Of a stretch of DNA of 13,266 nucleotides, positions 5,837-13,266 are shown one piece after another. How positions within the stretch are numbered: position 1 is the first letter of the stretch; each line of letters starts with the position of its first letter. Source of the stretch: JBOFFC01 sp051648405 (GTDB lineage Bacteria; Planctomycetota; Planctomycetia; Pirellulales; Lacipirellulaceae); contig JBOFFC010000147.1 in assembly GCA_051648405.1 (NCBI GenBank), positions 1 to 13,266 on the forward strand. Direction: 5' to 3'. The notes under the pieces are model-generated. The model had not been told where the DNA came from and ran no database searches. It saw only the letters and a program-made list of their open reading frames with translations. The position numbers and the translations under genes are program-made.

Positions 5837-8581
5837 CCCCGTGGTCCGCATCCCCGCGGCGAGGCCCTTGATGACGAGCTGCGACACGCGCCGCAGCTCC
5901 TCGGGGGGCTCGACGCCCTGGGCGACGCACTCGTTGACACGCCGCATCACTTCCAACTGCACCAGGTTCAGCGGATCGACGTAGCGGTTCCGCAGGCGGA
6001 TCGACTGCTTAAGCCACGGCACGTCGTCGAGCAGTTCTGCGCCGCCGGTGATCAGCAGCAGCGCAGCGGTCGTGCGGTCGAACTCCTCTTCAAGCAGCCG
6101 CGACACCTCGGTCATGCCGGCCTCGCCCCCCGCGAGTCGAGCGTAGCGGCGGAACACGGGGCGGTTCGCCTTGGCGAGCGCCAGGACGGCGTTGTCGATC
6201 GTCGCGCGGAAGAAGGGCCACTCGCGGTACATCCGCTGGAGCTCGACGGCGGCGGAGGGCGACTCGTCGAGGAACGACCGCAGGCCCGACCCCAGGCCGT
6301 ACCACGCCGGCAACAGCGCGCGGCACTGCGTCCAAGAAAACACCCACGGGATCGCCCGCAGGTCTTCGATGCGGTTGCTCGTCTTGCGCTTGGCGGGGCG
6401 CGAGCCGATCGGCAGCCCCTCGATGGCGCTGATCGGCGTCGCCGCGCGGAAGAACTCGGTGAACGAAGGGTGCTCGACCAGCCGGCGGTAGGCGGCGAAC
6501 GACGCGGCCGCCATCCCCTCAATCCGGTCACGCCACCCTTTGGTCGGTTCTTCGGGCTTGGCGTGCGACGCCCTGAGCACCGCCCAGATCACCTGTTCGA
6601 GGTGCCGGTGGGCGATCGCCGGGTCGTCGTAGCGTTCGGCGAGGACTTCGCCCTGCTCGGTGAGGCGGAGCGAGCCGTCGAACGTCTCGGGGGGGAGCGA
6701 CAAGATGCTCCGCGCGGCGGGCCCGCCGCCGCGGCCGAGCGACCCGCCGCGGCCGTGGAAGAACGTCAGGTGGACCCGCTGCGCCGCGGCGACCTCGTGC
6801 AGGTCGATTTGCACGCGCTGCAGGCCCCAGCAAGCGGCGAGGTAGCCCCCGTCCTTGGTGCTGTCGGAGTAGCCGATCATCACCGTCTGGCGGTCGCCGC
6901 ACGCTCGGACGTGGTCGCGGTACGCAGGCTCGTCGAGCGCCGCGCCGAGCGTCTCCCCTGCCCCGGCCAGGTCGCCGATTGTCTCGAACAGCGGGATCAC
7001 CGGCAGGTGGAGGTCGGCGTCGAGGGGCGACCCGCCGTCGGTCCGCGAGCTCCAATTCCACAGCCACAGCACGGTCAGCAGGTCGCTGGGCTTCTGCGTC
7101 ATGCTGATGACGTGGCCCCCGAGGCACGCCAGCCCGAACCGCCGCGCGGCGCGCCGTAGCACGCGGAACAGCCGCAGCGTCTCGTGACCCGAGTCGGAGA
7201 GCGTTACGGGGTCGTAGTTCGCGGCCGTCGCGAGCGACGCGACGAGCAGCTTGCAGCGGGCCGCTTCGTCGAGGGTCTCCCCCTCGTCCAAGAAGCCAAC
7301 CGATCGCCACAGCTCGTCGATCACTCCTCGGTAGACCTCCGAGTGTTGCCGCACGTCGAGCCGCGCCGTGTGCAGCCCGAACGTATCGACCTGGTCGAGC
7401 CACGTCTGGACCTCGGTTTCGATCACTTCTTCGTTGCCCGACGCGACGAGGGCCACGCGGAGCAGATCGACGTCGGCGGCGAGCTCCTCGGCCGACGTGT
7501 AGGCCCCCGCGGGATCGACCTCGAGCGCGCACCCTTCGAGGGTCTTCTCGAGCCTCCAGCGGAGCACGCTCAGCCAGCGTCTGAGCACCTCGAATGGGGG
7601 GGAGATCTCCGTTCGCACCACCACCTCGGGCCACGTCGCACACGCCGTGGCGATCGGCTCGTAGAGCGTCGCGCAGCCCGGCGCTTGCTGGACCGAGAGG
7701 CTCAGCGACTCGATCAGCGTGTCGCAGTTCTCGAGGTGCCGCTCGACCGCCGCCACACGCAGCCAGAGGAGCGTCTGCCAGGTGATCTCGGGGGTCACGT
7801 AGGGGTGACCGTCGCGGTCCCCCCCCATCCACGAGCCGAACGACAACACGGGGGGGACCGAGGGCGCCCCGGCGCCGTACGACTCGGCGATCGCGTCGCG
7901 GGCCTCGCTCATGATCCGCGGCACCGTCCGCCACAGCGTGGGCTTGAACGACAGCCCGCGGCGGACTTCTTCGAGCACCGTCGGGCGCGTCGGCCGGCTG
8001 ACGTCGGTCTGCCACAGCTTGACGATCTCACGCCGCACCAGCAGTCGCAGCCGCTCGGCTTCGCGCGGCGTCAGCGCCGGGTCGTCGAGCTGACCGAGCA
8101 TCCGCCGCAGCTCGCGGAGCTTCACCCGCAGGCTCTTGCGCTTCGCCTCGGTCGGGTGGGCGGTGAAGACCAGCTCGACCTTGACGTGTGACAACAGCTC
8201 CGCGAGCTCCGGGCCCTCGACGCCGCCGGCCTTCAGCTCGCGGATCGCGGCGGCGACCGACTCGGGCCGCGGCGCCGGGTGGCTGGTCCGCTCGCGATCG
8301 CGCAGGGCGCGGACCCGCTGCCGGTCCTCGGCCAGGTTCGCAAGCTCCAAGAACCCGCTGAAGGCCTGCGTCACCCCCCGCAATCGATCGACCGGCATAT
8401 CGCGCAGGACGGCGTCGAGCTCGTCGGCCGCCCCCGCGTCGCCGTCGCAAAAACGCCGCGCCAGCCGGCGCACCTGCTCGACCGCCTCGAACGTCTCGAC
8501 CCCGGCGAACCGCCGGACCGTGTCGCCGAACGTGCGACCGAGATCGTCGATCTCGCGCCGGAGCCGCTCGTCGGTCGCCAT
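5834..8581 (-). CDS. ppc: Phosphoenolpyruvate carboxylase
   Basis: This cytosolic enzyme joins bicarbonate to phosphoenolpyruvate to make oxaloacetate and phosphate, refilling the TCA cycle. The 915-aa length is normal for the family. Motifs run in the expected order: VFTAHPTEAKRKS with catalytic H142; GSWMGGDRDGHP near 249-260; MIGYSDSTKDGG near 568-579; FHGRGGSLGRGGGP at 608-621; GSRPAKRK near 726-733; LRNRYVDPLN at 863-872; and the terminal IKGLAAGMRTTG. The usual ending is NTG; here the Asn equivalent to E. coli N881, an aspartate-inhibition contact, is Thr (T913), while the Lys, Arg and loop Arg contacts appear kept (K804, R864). ATG at 8581 is chosen because MATDERLRREIDDLGRTFG fits the family N-terminus; upstream residues come from a hairpin. 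No Shine-Dalgarno is clear. It lies downstream of tRNA-Ser and may be partly read through from it. Confidence 0.97.
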   Translation of the reverse strand: MATDERLRREIDDLGRTFGDTVRRFAGVETFEAVEQVRRLARRFCDGDAGAADELDAVLRDMPVDRLRGVTQAFSGFLELANLAEDRQRVRALRDRERTSHPAPRPESVAAAIRELKAGGVEGPELAELLSHVKVELVFTAHPTEAKRKSLRVKLRELRRMLGQLDDPALTPREAERLRLLVRREIVKLWQTDVSRPTRPTVLEEVRRGLSFKPTLWRTVPRIMSEARDAIAESYGAGAPSVPPVLSFGSWMGGDRDGHPYVTPEITWQTLLWLRVAAVERHLENCDTLIESLSLSVQQAPGCATLYEPIATACATWPEVVVRTEISPPFEVLRRWLSVLRWRLEKTLEGCALEVDPAGAYTSAEELAADVDLLRVALVASGNEEVIETEVQTWLDQVDTFGLHTARLDVRQHSEVYRGVIDELWRSVGFLDEGETLDEAARCKLLVASLATAANYDPVTLSDSGHETLRLFRVLRRAARRFGLACLGGHVISMTQKPSDLLTVLWLWNWSSRTDGGSPLDADLHLPVIPLFETIGDLAGAGETLGAALDEPAYRDHVRACGDRQTVMIGYSDSTKDGGYLAACWGLQRVQIDLHEVAAAQRVHLTFFHGRGGSLGRGGGPAARSILSLPPETFDGSLRLTEQGEVLAERYDDPAIAHRHLEQVIWAVLRASHAKPEEPTKGWRDRIEGMAAASFAAYRRLVEHPSFTEFFRAATPISAIEGLPIGSRPAKRKTSNRIEDLRAIPWVFSWTQCRALLPAWYGLGSGLRSFLDESPSAAVELQRMYREWPFFRATIDNAVLALAKANRPVFRRYARLAGGEAGMTEVSRLLEEEFDRTTAALLLITGGAELLDDVPWLKQSIRLRNRYVDPLNLVQLEVMRRVNECVAQGVEPPEELRRVSQLVIKGLAAGMRTTG

Positions 8582-8624
8582 GTCGAATCGCCGCGTGGAG
8601 GGGGAGCGCCTGGAGGGTAAACGA

Positions 8625-8668
8625 CCGCGGCCCGCGGACTCCCGGTACGGGAGTCCCACGGGCCGTGG
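8625..8668 (-). terminator. Strong hairpin between tRNA-Ser and ppc
   Basis: A near-perfect inverted repeat has inner stem GGACTCCCG/CGGGAGTCC around GTA, outer stem GGCCCG/CGGGCC with a small bulge, and a further 4-bp extension with one G-U pair. It starts about 22 bases after tRNA-Ser and ends 43 bases before the ppc start. No T-run follows on the minus strand. It could end or attenuate tRNA transcription, protect its 3' end during processing, or fold in the ppc leader. Confidence 0.5.
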
Positions 8669-8690
8669 TCAATAGCCTAATCGAACACAG

Positions 8691-8778
8691 CGGAGAGGAC
8701 AGGATTCGAACCTGCGGAAGGGGGGACCCCTTCGCCGATTTAGCAAACCGGTGCTTTCGACCACTCAGCCACCTCTCC
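8691..8778 (-). tRNA. tRNA-Ser (anticodon GCT)
   Basis: On the minus strand the 88-base molecule has a GGAGAGG/CCTCTCC acceptor with discriminator G. The anticodon stem CCGGT/ATCGG has loop TTGCTAA, giving anticodon GCT. A long variable arm, GAAGGGG/CCCCTTC, is typical of class II serine tRNAs, and the T loop is TTCGAAT. The 3' CCA is not encoded. It reads AGC/AGU. Confidence 0.96.
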
Positions 8779-8808
8779 GGCGTCGGCCCGTTGTCGGGCG
8801 ACCAAAGT

Positions 8809-8838
8809 AGTGTACGTCGCCCCTCGGCAGAGGGGCAA
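8809..8838 (-). promoter_or_regulatory. Putative promoter of tRNA-Ser
   Basis: On the minus strand TTGCCC (8838-8833) and TACACT (8814-8809) are separated by 18 bases; each matches four of six consensus bases. The -10 lies 30 bases before the mature tRNA, a normal leader length. Confidence 0.5.
8819..8836 (-). terminator. Small hairpin after holB
   Basis: GCCCCTC and GAGGGGC form a perfect 7-bp stem around GGCA, 30 bases beyond the holB stop. No T-run follows on the minus strand, and the hairpin overlaps the -35 box of the tRNA-Ser promoter. A terminator role is possible but weakly supported. Confidence 0.3.
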
Positions 8839-8865
8839 GACGTCGCGGGAAGCTCGCAACGGGCG

Positions 8866-9912
8866 TCACCCGGAGAGGCGTCCCAGCCGCGTCGCGAGGT
8901 GGAGGATCAGCGCCGATTGGTTCGCGTTGCGCTCGAGCGCCGCGTCGGCCTCAAGGCACGCTTCCAAGGCTTGCAGCTCGCGATCGGTCGCGGCCCCCTC
9001 CGCCGCGGCGGCGCGGAGCCGCTCGCGGTAGGCGTCGGCGATCGCCCCCAGCAGAGCCCGCGTCCGGTCGCGCCGCAGCGAGGGCTCGGCGCCGGCGGAC
9101 TTGGTCTCCTCTTCGAGGACCTTCGCGAGCCGCAGCGGGTCGAGCCGCGGGACTTCGATTGCCTCGCGCACGGCCCGCAGCGACGCGGCGAGCCCCTCGT
9201 CGGCCCCGTCGAGGGCCCCCGCGACGCTCCCCCCGGCCCCGTGGGCCATCCGCTGCGCCTCGGCCTCGTCTCGACCGTGGGGGGGGGCCGCCAGCACGCG
9301 CGCGACTTCGTCGGTCGAGAGGGGCGCAAACCGCACCACCTGCGAACGCGAACGGATCGTCGGCAACTGCCGGGCGAGGCTCGTGCCGATCAGGACCAGC
9401 AGCGACCGCGGGGGGGGCTCTTCGAGCGTCTTCAGCAGGCAGTTCGCGCTCTCGGCGCTGAAGTAGTCGGCGTCGTCGATCACCGCTACGCGTCGCGGCG
9501 AGACGGCCGGGCGGAGCGCCAGGTCGTGACACAGGCCGCTTCGGCCGCGGTGCTCGGGGGGGCCCAGGAAGGCCTCCAGCGGCAGCGTGCTCTTGCCGGC
9601 CGGCCGGGCCACTCGGATCAGGTCGGGGTGCGACGCCGCGTCGAACAGCTTGCACGACTCGCAAGCGCCGCAACCGGCCAGCCGCAGGTGGTCCCCGTCG
9701 CGGCACAGCAGGACGCGCGCGAGGCGAGTCGCGAAGTGCCGTTTGCCGATCCCCCGCGGGCCGACGAACAGGTACGTGCTCGCGAGGCGGCCGCTGGCGA
9801 GCGTGCGGCGGAAGCGATCAGCGGGGCCGGCGTGGCCGACGACGCCGTCGAGTCCTGCCCCGTCGAAGGGGGCGCCATCGGGTTCGGCGGCGAGCGGGGC
9901 CGGCGTCGGCAA
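8866..9912 (-). CDS. holB: DNA polymerase III, delta prime subunit
   Basis: The 348-aa AAA+ protein is part of the clamp loader that places the beta sliding clamp on primed DNA in the cytoplasm. It shows a Walker A-like loop GPRGIGKR at 51-58 and four cysteines, C70, C81, C84 and C87, typical of the zinc module. A Walker B-like segment reads VAVIDDADYFSAESANCLLKTLEEPP at about 142-167, and IRSRSQVVRF at 187-195 corresponds to the SRC arginine-finger region, with Ser in place of Cys. Length fits the family. The start is a TTG at 9912: AAGGA lies nine bases upstream and no ATG is available near the N-terminus. It begins 34 bases after the kinase stop codon, so it is probably cotranscribed. A tau/gamma (DnaX) assignment is less likely given the short length and absence of extra C-terminal domains. 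Confidence 0.9.
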   Translation of the reverse strand: MPTPAPLAAEPDGAPFDGAGLDGVVGHAGPADRFRRTLASGRLASTYLFVGPRGIGKRHFATRLARVLLCRDGDHLRLAGCGACESCKLFDAASHPDLIRVARPAGKSTLPLEAFLGPPEHRGRSGLCHDLALRPAVSPRRVAVIDDADYFSAESANCLLKTLEEPPPRSLLVLIGTSLARQLPTIRSRSQVVRFAPLSTDEVARVLAAPPHGRDEAEAQRMAHGAGGSVAGALDGADEGLAASLRAVREAIEVPRLDPLRLAKVLEEETKSAGAEPSLRRDRTRALLGAIADAYRERLRAAAAEGAATDRELQALEACLEADAALERNANQSALILHLATRLGRLSG

Positions 9913-9946
9913 GTTCGCGCGTCCTTGCGATTTGGGGGGCGAGCCC

Positions 9947-11419
9947 CTAACGGGTGGGGACCGCTTGGCCGGTGAACGCCCCGAGGACCGCGTCGCGGAG
10001 GTCGCGCTGCTTGACCGGCATCGTCACGACCGCGCGGCGGGCGCCGGGCTTGGCGCTCGCCGCCCAGGGGGCTTGAGGCTGCTCGAGCAGCAGGACGGCC
10101 GCCTTGTCGCGGGTGCCGATGTCGCCGCCGAACTTGTTGAAGGCGTGGACCGCGTCGGCGCCGATCGTCGCCGCGCAGAACAGCACCCCCTCGGCCGCGT
10201 TGGGATCGCCGATGAACCGCTCCAAGGCGCGGTCGGCGTCGCTGGCGACCAGCACGCGGTAGCCCTGCTGCTTGAAGAGCTCGCGCAGCACGTCCTGGCG
10301 CTTGGTGTCCGACTCGACGATCATCAGCTTGCGCGGCTGGCCGTCGGGCCCCTGCCCCTCTTGGCTCTGGAGCGCGGCCTTCCCCTCCGAGGCGCTGGCG
10401 GCGCCCTCGGCCCGGCGGATCGCCAGCTTAAGGTCCGTGAGCATGTCCCCCGGCGACTGATAGCGACGCTCGGGGTCGAGCTCCAGTGACTTGCCGATCA
10501 CCATCGCGATCGCGAGGGGCGTCTTCGGCGCGAGGTCGAGGACGGGGCGGATGTTCTTGAACGTGTCGCGGCCGAATTTCTGCGCGCGGTCCCGCCCCTC
10601 GGGGAGCGAGGCGAAACCCGTCAGCAACTGGTGCAGGATGCAGCCGGCGAAGAACACGTCGCTCCGCGGGTCGTCACGCCGCACGCCGGTCGCCTTCTCA
10701 AGGGCCGCGTACTCGACGGTCCGCGTGACCCCCGCCACTTCGTCGGTCGCCACGCTGTCGAGCGCCGCGAGGCCGAAGTCGACGACCTTCGCGACGCCGT
10801 CGCTCGCCACCAGGACGTTCGACATCTTCAGGTCGCGGTGCGTGATCCCCTGTTGAAACGCGAAGTGCAGGCCCGCCAAGACGCCGGCCAGGATGCTCGT
10901 CGCCTCTTGCCACTCGAACTTTCCGCGCACGCGGTACCAGTCGCGGAGGTTGCGCCCCTCGATGAAGTCCATCACCAAGTAGTGCAAACCGGGGCGCGAC
11001 ACCACTTCGTGCACGGCGACAATGTTCTGGTGCTGCAGCGACTTGCCGAGCTCCCCCTCGCGACGGAAGAAATCGACCATCTTGGGGTCGGCCGCCTTGC
11101 GAGCGCGGAGCACCTTCACCGCGTAGATCTTGCCGGTCTGCTTGTTGGCGGCGCGGAACACGCGGGCGAACGTCCCCGCCCCCACGCAGTACAGCGCCAC
11201 GTAGTCGCCGTACGCGTAACCGTCGCGGTCGCCGCGCTGCAGGCGTTCGAGCTGGTACGTGGTGACCAACCCCTTGCGCAGCAGCGCCTGGGCGAAGTCG
11301 TCGGCCGAGACGGTCGTCGAGCCGGCTTCGCCCCACGCGGCGCGGAGCTGCGCTTCGGTAAGCACCCCCACGTCGAGGGCGCTCTGGGCGAGCTCTTCGG
11401 CGGTGTTACAGGAGTGCAT
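9947..11419 (-). CDS. Ser/Thr protein kinase fused to a degenerate receiver domain
   Basis: The 490-aa protein has three parts. Residues 1-70 form a helical N-terminal extension with LTEAQL and LVTTYQLERL repeats, common on planctomycete kinases. Residues 72-335 are a Hanks-type kinase: CVGAGTFARVF loop, YAVKVL with ATP-binding K102, THRDLKMSN with catalytic D196 and N201, DFG at 214-216, and SDVFFAG with D254. The APE motif is replaced by ALE. Residues 363-484 look like a response-regulator receiver: KLMIVES, a repeated alpha/beta pattern and MPVKQRDL with the conserved Lys (K470). The acidic pair is altered, however, and the phospho-acceptor position reads CAATIG with no Asp, so it cannot be phosphorylated in the usual way. 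There is no membrane helix, so it is cytosolic. It lies between a small helical protein gene and holB. ATG at 11419 has no clear Shine-Dalgarno. The kinase itself appears active. Confidence 0.92.
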   Translation of the reverse strand: MHSCNTAEELAQSALDVGVLTEAQLRAAWGEAGSTTVSADDFAQALLRKGLVTTYQLERLQRGDRDGYAYGDYVALYCVGAGTFARVFRAANKQTGKIYAVKVLRARKAADPKMVDFFRREGELGKSLQHQNIVAVHEVVSRPGLHYLVMDFIEGRNLRDWYRVRGKFEWQEATSILAGVLAGLHFAFQQGITHRDLKMSNVLVASDGVAKVVDFGLAALDSVATDEVAGVTRTVEYAALEKATGVRRDDPRSDVFFAGCILHQLLTGFASLPEGRDRAQKFGRDTFKNIRPVLDLAPKTPLAIAMVIGKSLELDPERRYQSPGDMLTDLKLAIRRAEGAASASEGKAALQSQEGQGPDGQPRKLMIVESDTKRQDVLRELFKQQGYRVLVASDADRALERFIGDPNAAEGVLFCAATIGADAVHAFNKFGGDIGTRDKAAVLLLEQPQAPWAASAKPGARRAVVTMPVKQRDLRDAVLGAFTGQAVPTR

Positions 11420-11480
11420 GTTGCCGAAAGAGCGACGCTAGCTGGAGTGAAAGAACGATCCGTGAACCGTTGGGCCGCGA

Positions 11481-11789
11481 TCAATCGGCGTCGCCGGTCA
11501 GGTGATCGACCTGCTCGCGGTACGAGTCGCGTTCGCGGCGAGTCGCTTCCAGGTCGAACATTAGGTACTTCATGTCGAGCCGCAACTGGCCCAGGGCCTC
11601 CTGAACGAGCGTCAGGATGCGGCGCCGGCGCCCGGTGCTCTCGACCACCCGGTCGAGCAGCGGCTGGAGGTCGGCAACGTGCTCAGCGGGGAGCGCGGCG
11701 ATCGCCGCAGCCAGGTGCTGCAAGTCCGACGGCAGGTCCGAAATCGAGGTCGTCGTGGCGGTCGAGGGGGTGGGGAGCATGTCGGCCAT
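11481..11789 (-). CDS. Small helical protein of unknown function
   Basis: The 102-aa product has a Thr/Ser-rich N-terminus (1-20), an Ala/Leu-rich helical stretch (21-50), and a strongly charged helix from about 54 to 98, RRRRILTLVQEALGQLRLD then DLEATRRERDSYREQVDHL, likely a coiled coil. No catalytic motif, signal peptide or membrane segment is seen. I do not recognise a named family. The ATG at 11789 is well supported by AGGAG ten bases upstream, though part of this site lies in a hairpin. It is the first gene after a good promoter and precedes the kinase gene by 61 bases, so it is probably expressed with the kinase and holB. A scaffold or kinase partner is a guess. Confidence 0.75.
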   Translation of the reverse strand: MADMLPTPSTATTTSISDLPSDLQHLAAAIAALPAEHVADLQPLLDRVVESTGRRRRILTLVQEALGQLRLDMKYLMFDLEATRRERDSYREQVDHLTGDAD

Positions 11790-11799
11790 CGTAACGAGA

Positions 11800-11824
11800 C
11801 TCCTGAAGGGGGGAACGCTTCAGG
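11800..11824 (-). promoter_or_regulatory. Ribosome-binding site partly inside a hairpin
   Basis: On the minus strand CCTGAAG and CTTCAGG form a perfect 7-bp stem around a 9-base loop, and the 3' arm runs straight into the AGGAG Shine-Dalgarno (11804-11800) of the gene at 11789. Three of its five bases are paired in the stem. Such a fold could limit translation until it melts or is bound; this is inference. Confidence 0.4.
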
Positions 11825-11882
11825 GTGAAAGCAGCCCGCGCGCCACACCGCGACTGCGGCGCCCCGCCGGACGATGCAACCG

Positions 11883-11912
11883 ATTCTACGAGAAGCACTT
11901 ACGCCTCTTCAA
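11883..11912 (-). promoter_or_regulatory. Promoter of the small protein, kinase and holB genes
   Basis: On the minus strand TTGAAG (11912-11907; four of six matches) and TAGAAT (11888-11883; five of six) are 18 bases apart. Transcription would start about 85 bases upstream of the ATG at 11789, leaving room for the hairpin in the leader. This is the best -10 box in the window. Confidence 0.6.
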
Positions 11913-11995
11913 GCAGTTGGGCGAAAAACCGCGGGCGCCGGCTCTCTGTGGCGTTTGGACACCACTTTCTATGGCCACGTTGCGATTTCCGTGCT

Positions 11996-13266
11996 ATGCC
12001 GCCGCCGGACCTCGCCCCCAAACGCTCCCCCCAAACGCTCCCCCCATCCGCCCCCCGCCCCGTGCTCCCCGTCGCTCTCCACCCCCGTGCATGGCTCCTG
12101 CTGCTGGCTCTCGCGGCCGCCGCAGGGGTGTCGCGCGGCGACACCTGGACCGACCCCTGCGACACTCCGGAGGTCGCCTGGCGGCTGGCGCTCGCGGACC
12201 CGGTTACGCGGGTCGTGCGGCACGAGCGGACGGCGATCGGCGGCTCGAACGGGGCGCCGCGACTCGCCGAGCGTATCGAGTACGAATGCCCCCCGGCGTC
12301 GGCGGCCTGGTTCTGGCGCGACGTCCCCGCGGCGGCGGTTATCGACGAGCTCCGCGTCGCCGTCTCGATGCGCAGCGACCGGCCGGGGACGCAGGCCGCC
12401 GCCGAGGTCGTGCTCCCGCGCACGATCGACCCGATCACGGGGAGACCGCAGCGGCTCGTCATCCGCTCGATCAGCGCCGACGTGACCCCCGCCGGGGACG
12501 CCTTGCTGCGGCTCGACAACTTCCCGACCGCCGTCCAGCGGCACGCGCGCGGGGCGCGGCTCGCGAGCGTCGGCGGCCCCACGGCAGGCCGTGACGCCCC
12601 GCCACCGACGATCGATCCCCGCGGCGCCTACCTCACACGCGTCGGCCTCGTAGCCCCCGGCGGCGAGAGGCCCACCGAGCTGTGGATCACCGAGGTCCGC
12701 GTCGAGGGACTCGTCCCCCCGCCCCCCAGGACCGATTCGCCGATCGCCGAGAGCGACCCCGTCGATGCGGGGACACGCGGTCCCGGCGTCGAGGAGCAGC
12801 CCGCGGCCAAGATTGGCGGGCGGGTCGAGGCATCGCGGGTCACGCTCTCCAGCGAGGGGTTCCGTGTCGATGCGGCCCCCTACTTCCCCCGCGCCTGGTC
12901 GTGGCGCGGCGAGGGGCTTGAGGCCCTCGCCCGCGGGGGCTTCAACACCCTCTGGCTCGAAGACCCCCCGACGCCCGACCTGCTGCGGGAAGCGGCGTCG
13001 CGGAAGATGCGGCTCCTCTGCCCTCCCCCCGCGGACGTGACGCTCCCCGACGGGGTCAGCTGGAGCCCCGTGCTCGCCTGGGTGCTCGCCGGGGAACGCG
13101 ACGAGCGGTCGCTCGACATGGGCCTGGCCGACGTCAATCGACTGCGGTCGCTCCGCGCCGAGCAGCAGCGTCCCGTCCTGGCGCTGGTGCTGGGCGACGC
13201 GGCCTCCTGGAGTCGCGCGGTCGATGGGATCGTCGTATCGACCGCTTCGAGCCGCTTCGCTGCTAG
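11996..13266 (+). CDS. Large secreted protein with TIM-barrel-like region, 3' end missing
   Basis: A frame open from 11996 to the right edge gives 423 residues with no stop. A hydrophobic segment (VALHPRAWLLLLALAAAAGVSRG, split around residues 26-48) is a likely signal peptide, so the protein is probably exported. Residues 50-240 include conserved-looking Trp and charged strand patterns (AWRLALADP, RIEYECPPAS, ELWITEVRVEGL) and may be a beta-rich domain. After a Pro-rich linker (240-275), FPRAWSWRGEGLEALARGGFNTLWLEDPPTPDLLREAA (broken here as one run near 297-334) and CPPP, PVLAWVLAGE suggest successive strands of a glycoside-hydrolase-like barrel. The ATG at 11996 gives a long N-region crossing a 13-bp tandem repeat; the GTG at 12062 would give a more normal signal peptide and may be the real start. 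Neither has a Shine-Dalgarno. Substrate and family are not known to me. Confidence 0.72.
   Translation, partial: MPPPDLAPKRSPQTLPPSAPRPVLPVALHPRAWLLLLALAAAAGVSRGDTWTDPCDTPEVAWRLALADPVTRVVRHERTAIGGSNGAPRLAERIEYECPPASAAWFWRDVPAAAVIDELRVAVSMRSDRPGTQAAAEVVLPRTIDPITGRPQRLVIRSISADVTPAGDALLRLDNFPTAVQRHARGARLASVGGPTAGRDAPPPTIDPRGAYLTRVGLVAPGGERPTELWITEVRVEGLVPPPPRTDSPIAESDPVDAGTRGPGVEEQPAAKIGGRVEASRVTLSSEGFRVDAAPYFPRAWSWRGEGLEALARGGFNTLWLEDPPTPDLLREAASRKMRLLCPPPADVTLPDGVSWSPVLAWVLAGERDERSLDMGLADVNRLRSLRAEQQRPVLALVLGDAASWSRAVDGIVVSTASSRFAA
12016..12041. repeat. Two exact 13-bp tandem copies
   Basis: CCCCAAACGCTCC occurs twice in tandem, with CCCC beginning a third copy. Since 13 is not a multiple of three, the copies would be read in different frames if this stretch were coding. 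That slightly favours the GTG at 12062 as the start of the downstream gene, leaving the repeat in its leader. Confidence 0.7.

Noticed and set aside
6528..8015. Minus-strand open frame of 495 codons inside ppc
   Set aside because: Out-of-frame reading of ppc, which has all family motifs in the other frame.
10631..11794. Plus-strand open frame of 387 codons
   Set aside because: Antisense to the kinase and the small helical protein; no motifs.
11617..12594. Plus-strand open frame over the promoter region
   Set aside because: It crosses the divergent promoter and overlaps the better secreted-protein frame; product is Arg-rich without motifs.

Overview
The window looks like part of the chromosome of a planctomycete, probably of the Pirellulales type. 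The evidence is high GC, a secreted enzyme with a dockerin-like repeat pair and a PEP-CTERM tail, a Ser/Thr kinase with a planctomycete-style N-terminal extension, and 3' gene ends decorated with short heptamer repeats. No phage, insertion sequence, integrase or CRISPR array was seen. This is mostly ordinary chromosome with some decayed and repetitive intergenic DNA.

Left part (1-3850): the first 13 codons of a leftward gene run off the left edge. Next comes a leftward two-gene unit: a single-pass membrane protein whose outer domain has a His-rich motif order reminiscent of BECR-fold RNases, followed after 3 bases by an 82-aa protein with four CxxC pairs. A 22-bp perfect palindrome and a degenerate heptamer array close this unit. 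Divergent to it, behind a plausible sigma70-type promoter, is a secreted PQQ-dependent sugar dehydrogenase-like protein with dockerin and PEP-CTERM modules. Its 3' end overlaps by 121 bp, convergently, a leftward flippase-like membrane protein of the lysylphosphatidylglycerol synthase transmembrane family.

Middle part (3934-8778): a tRNA-Ala(GGC) has its own promoter and a textbook intrinsic terminator. It is followed by a decayed GYF_2/TM2 gene with a lost start codon and a frameshift. Leftward genes then encode a DmsC-like polytopic membrane protein and a full-length phosphoenolpyruvate carboxylase. The gap between them holds two different period-7 repeat arrays, one with an inverted partner. 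A tRNA-Ser(GCT) lies upstream of ppc, with a strong hairpin between them.

Right part (8866-13266): a leftward probable operon runs from a promoter near 11883-11912. It contains a small helical protein of unknown function whose ribosome-binding site lies partly in a hairpin, a Ser/Thr kinase fused to a receiver-like domain lacking the phospho-acceptor aspartate, and holB (DNA polymerase III delta prime) starting at TTG. Divergent from it, a large secreted protein with a probable TIM-barrel-like domain remains open at the right edge.

How the genes work together: ppc (anaplerotic carbon fixation), holB (clamp loading) and the tRNAs are housekeeping. Only the kinase, holB and small-protein set, and the membrane protein with the CxxC protein, look like functional units. 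All identifications come from reading motifs by eye; no database search was done.
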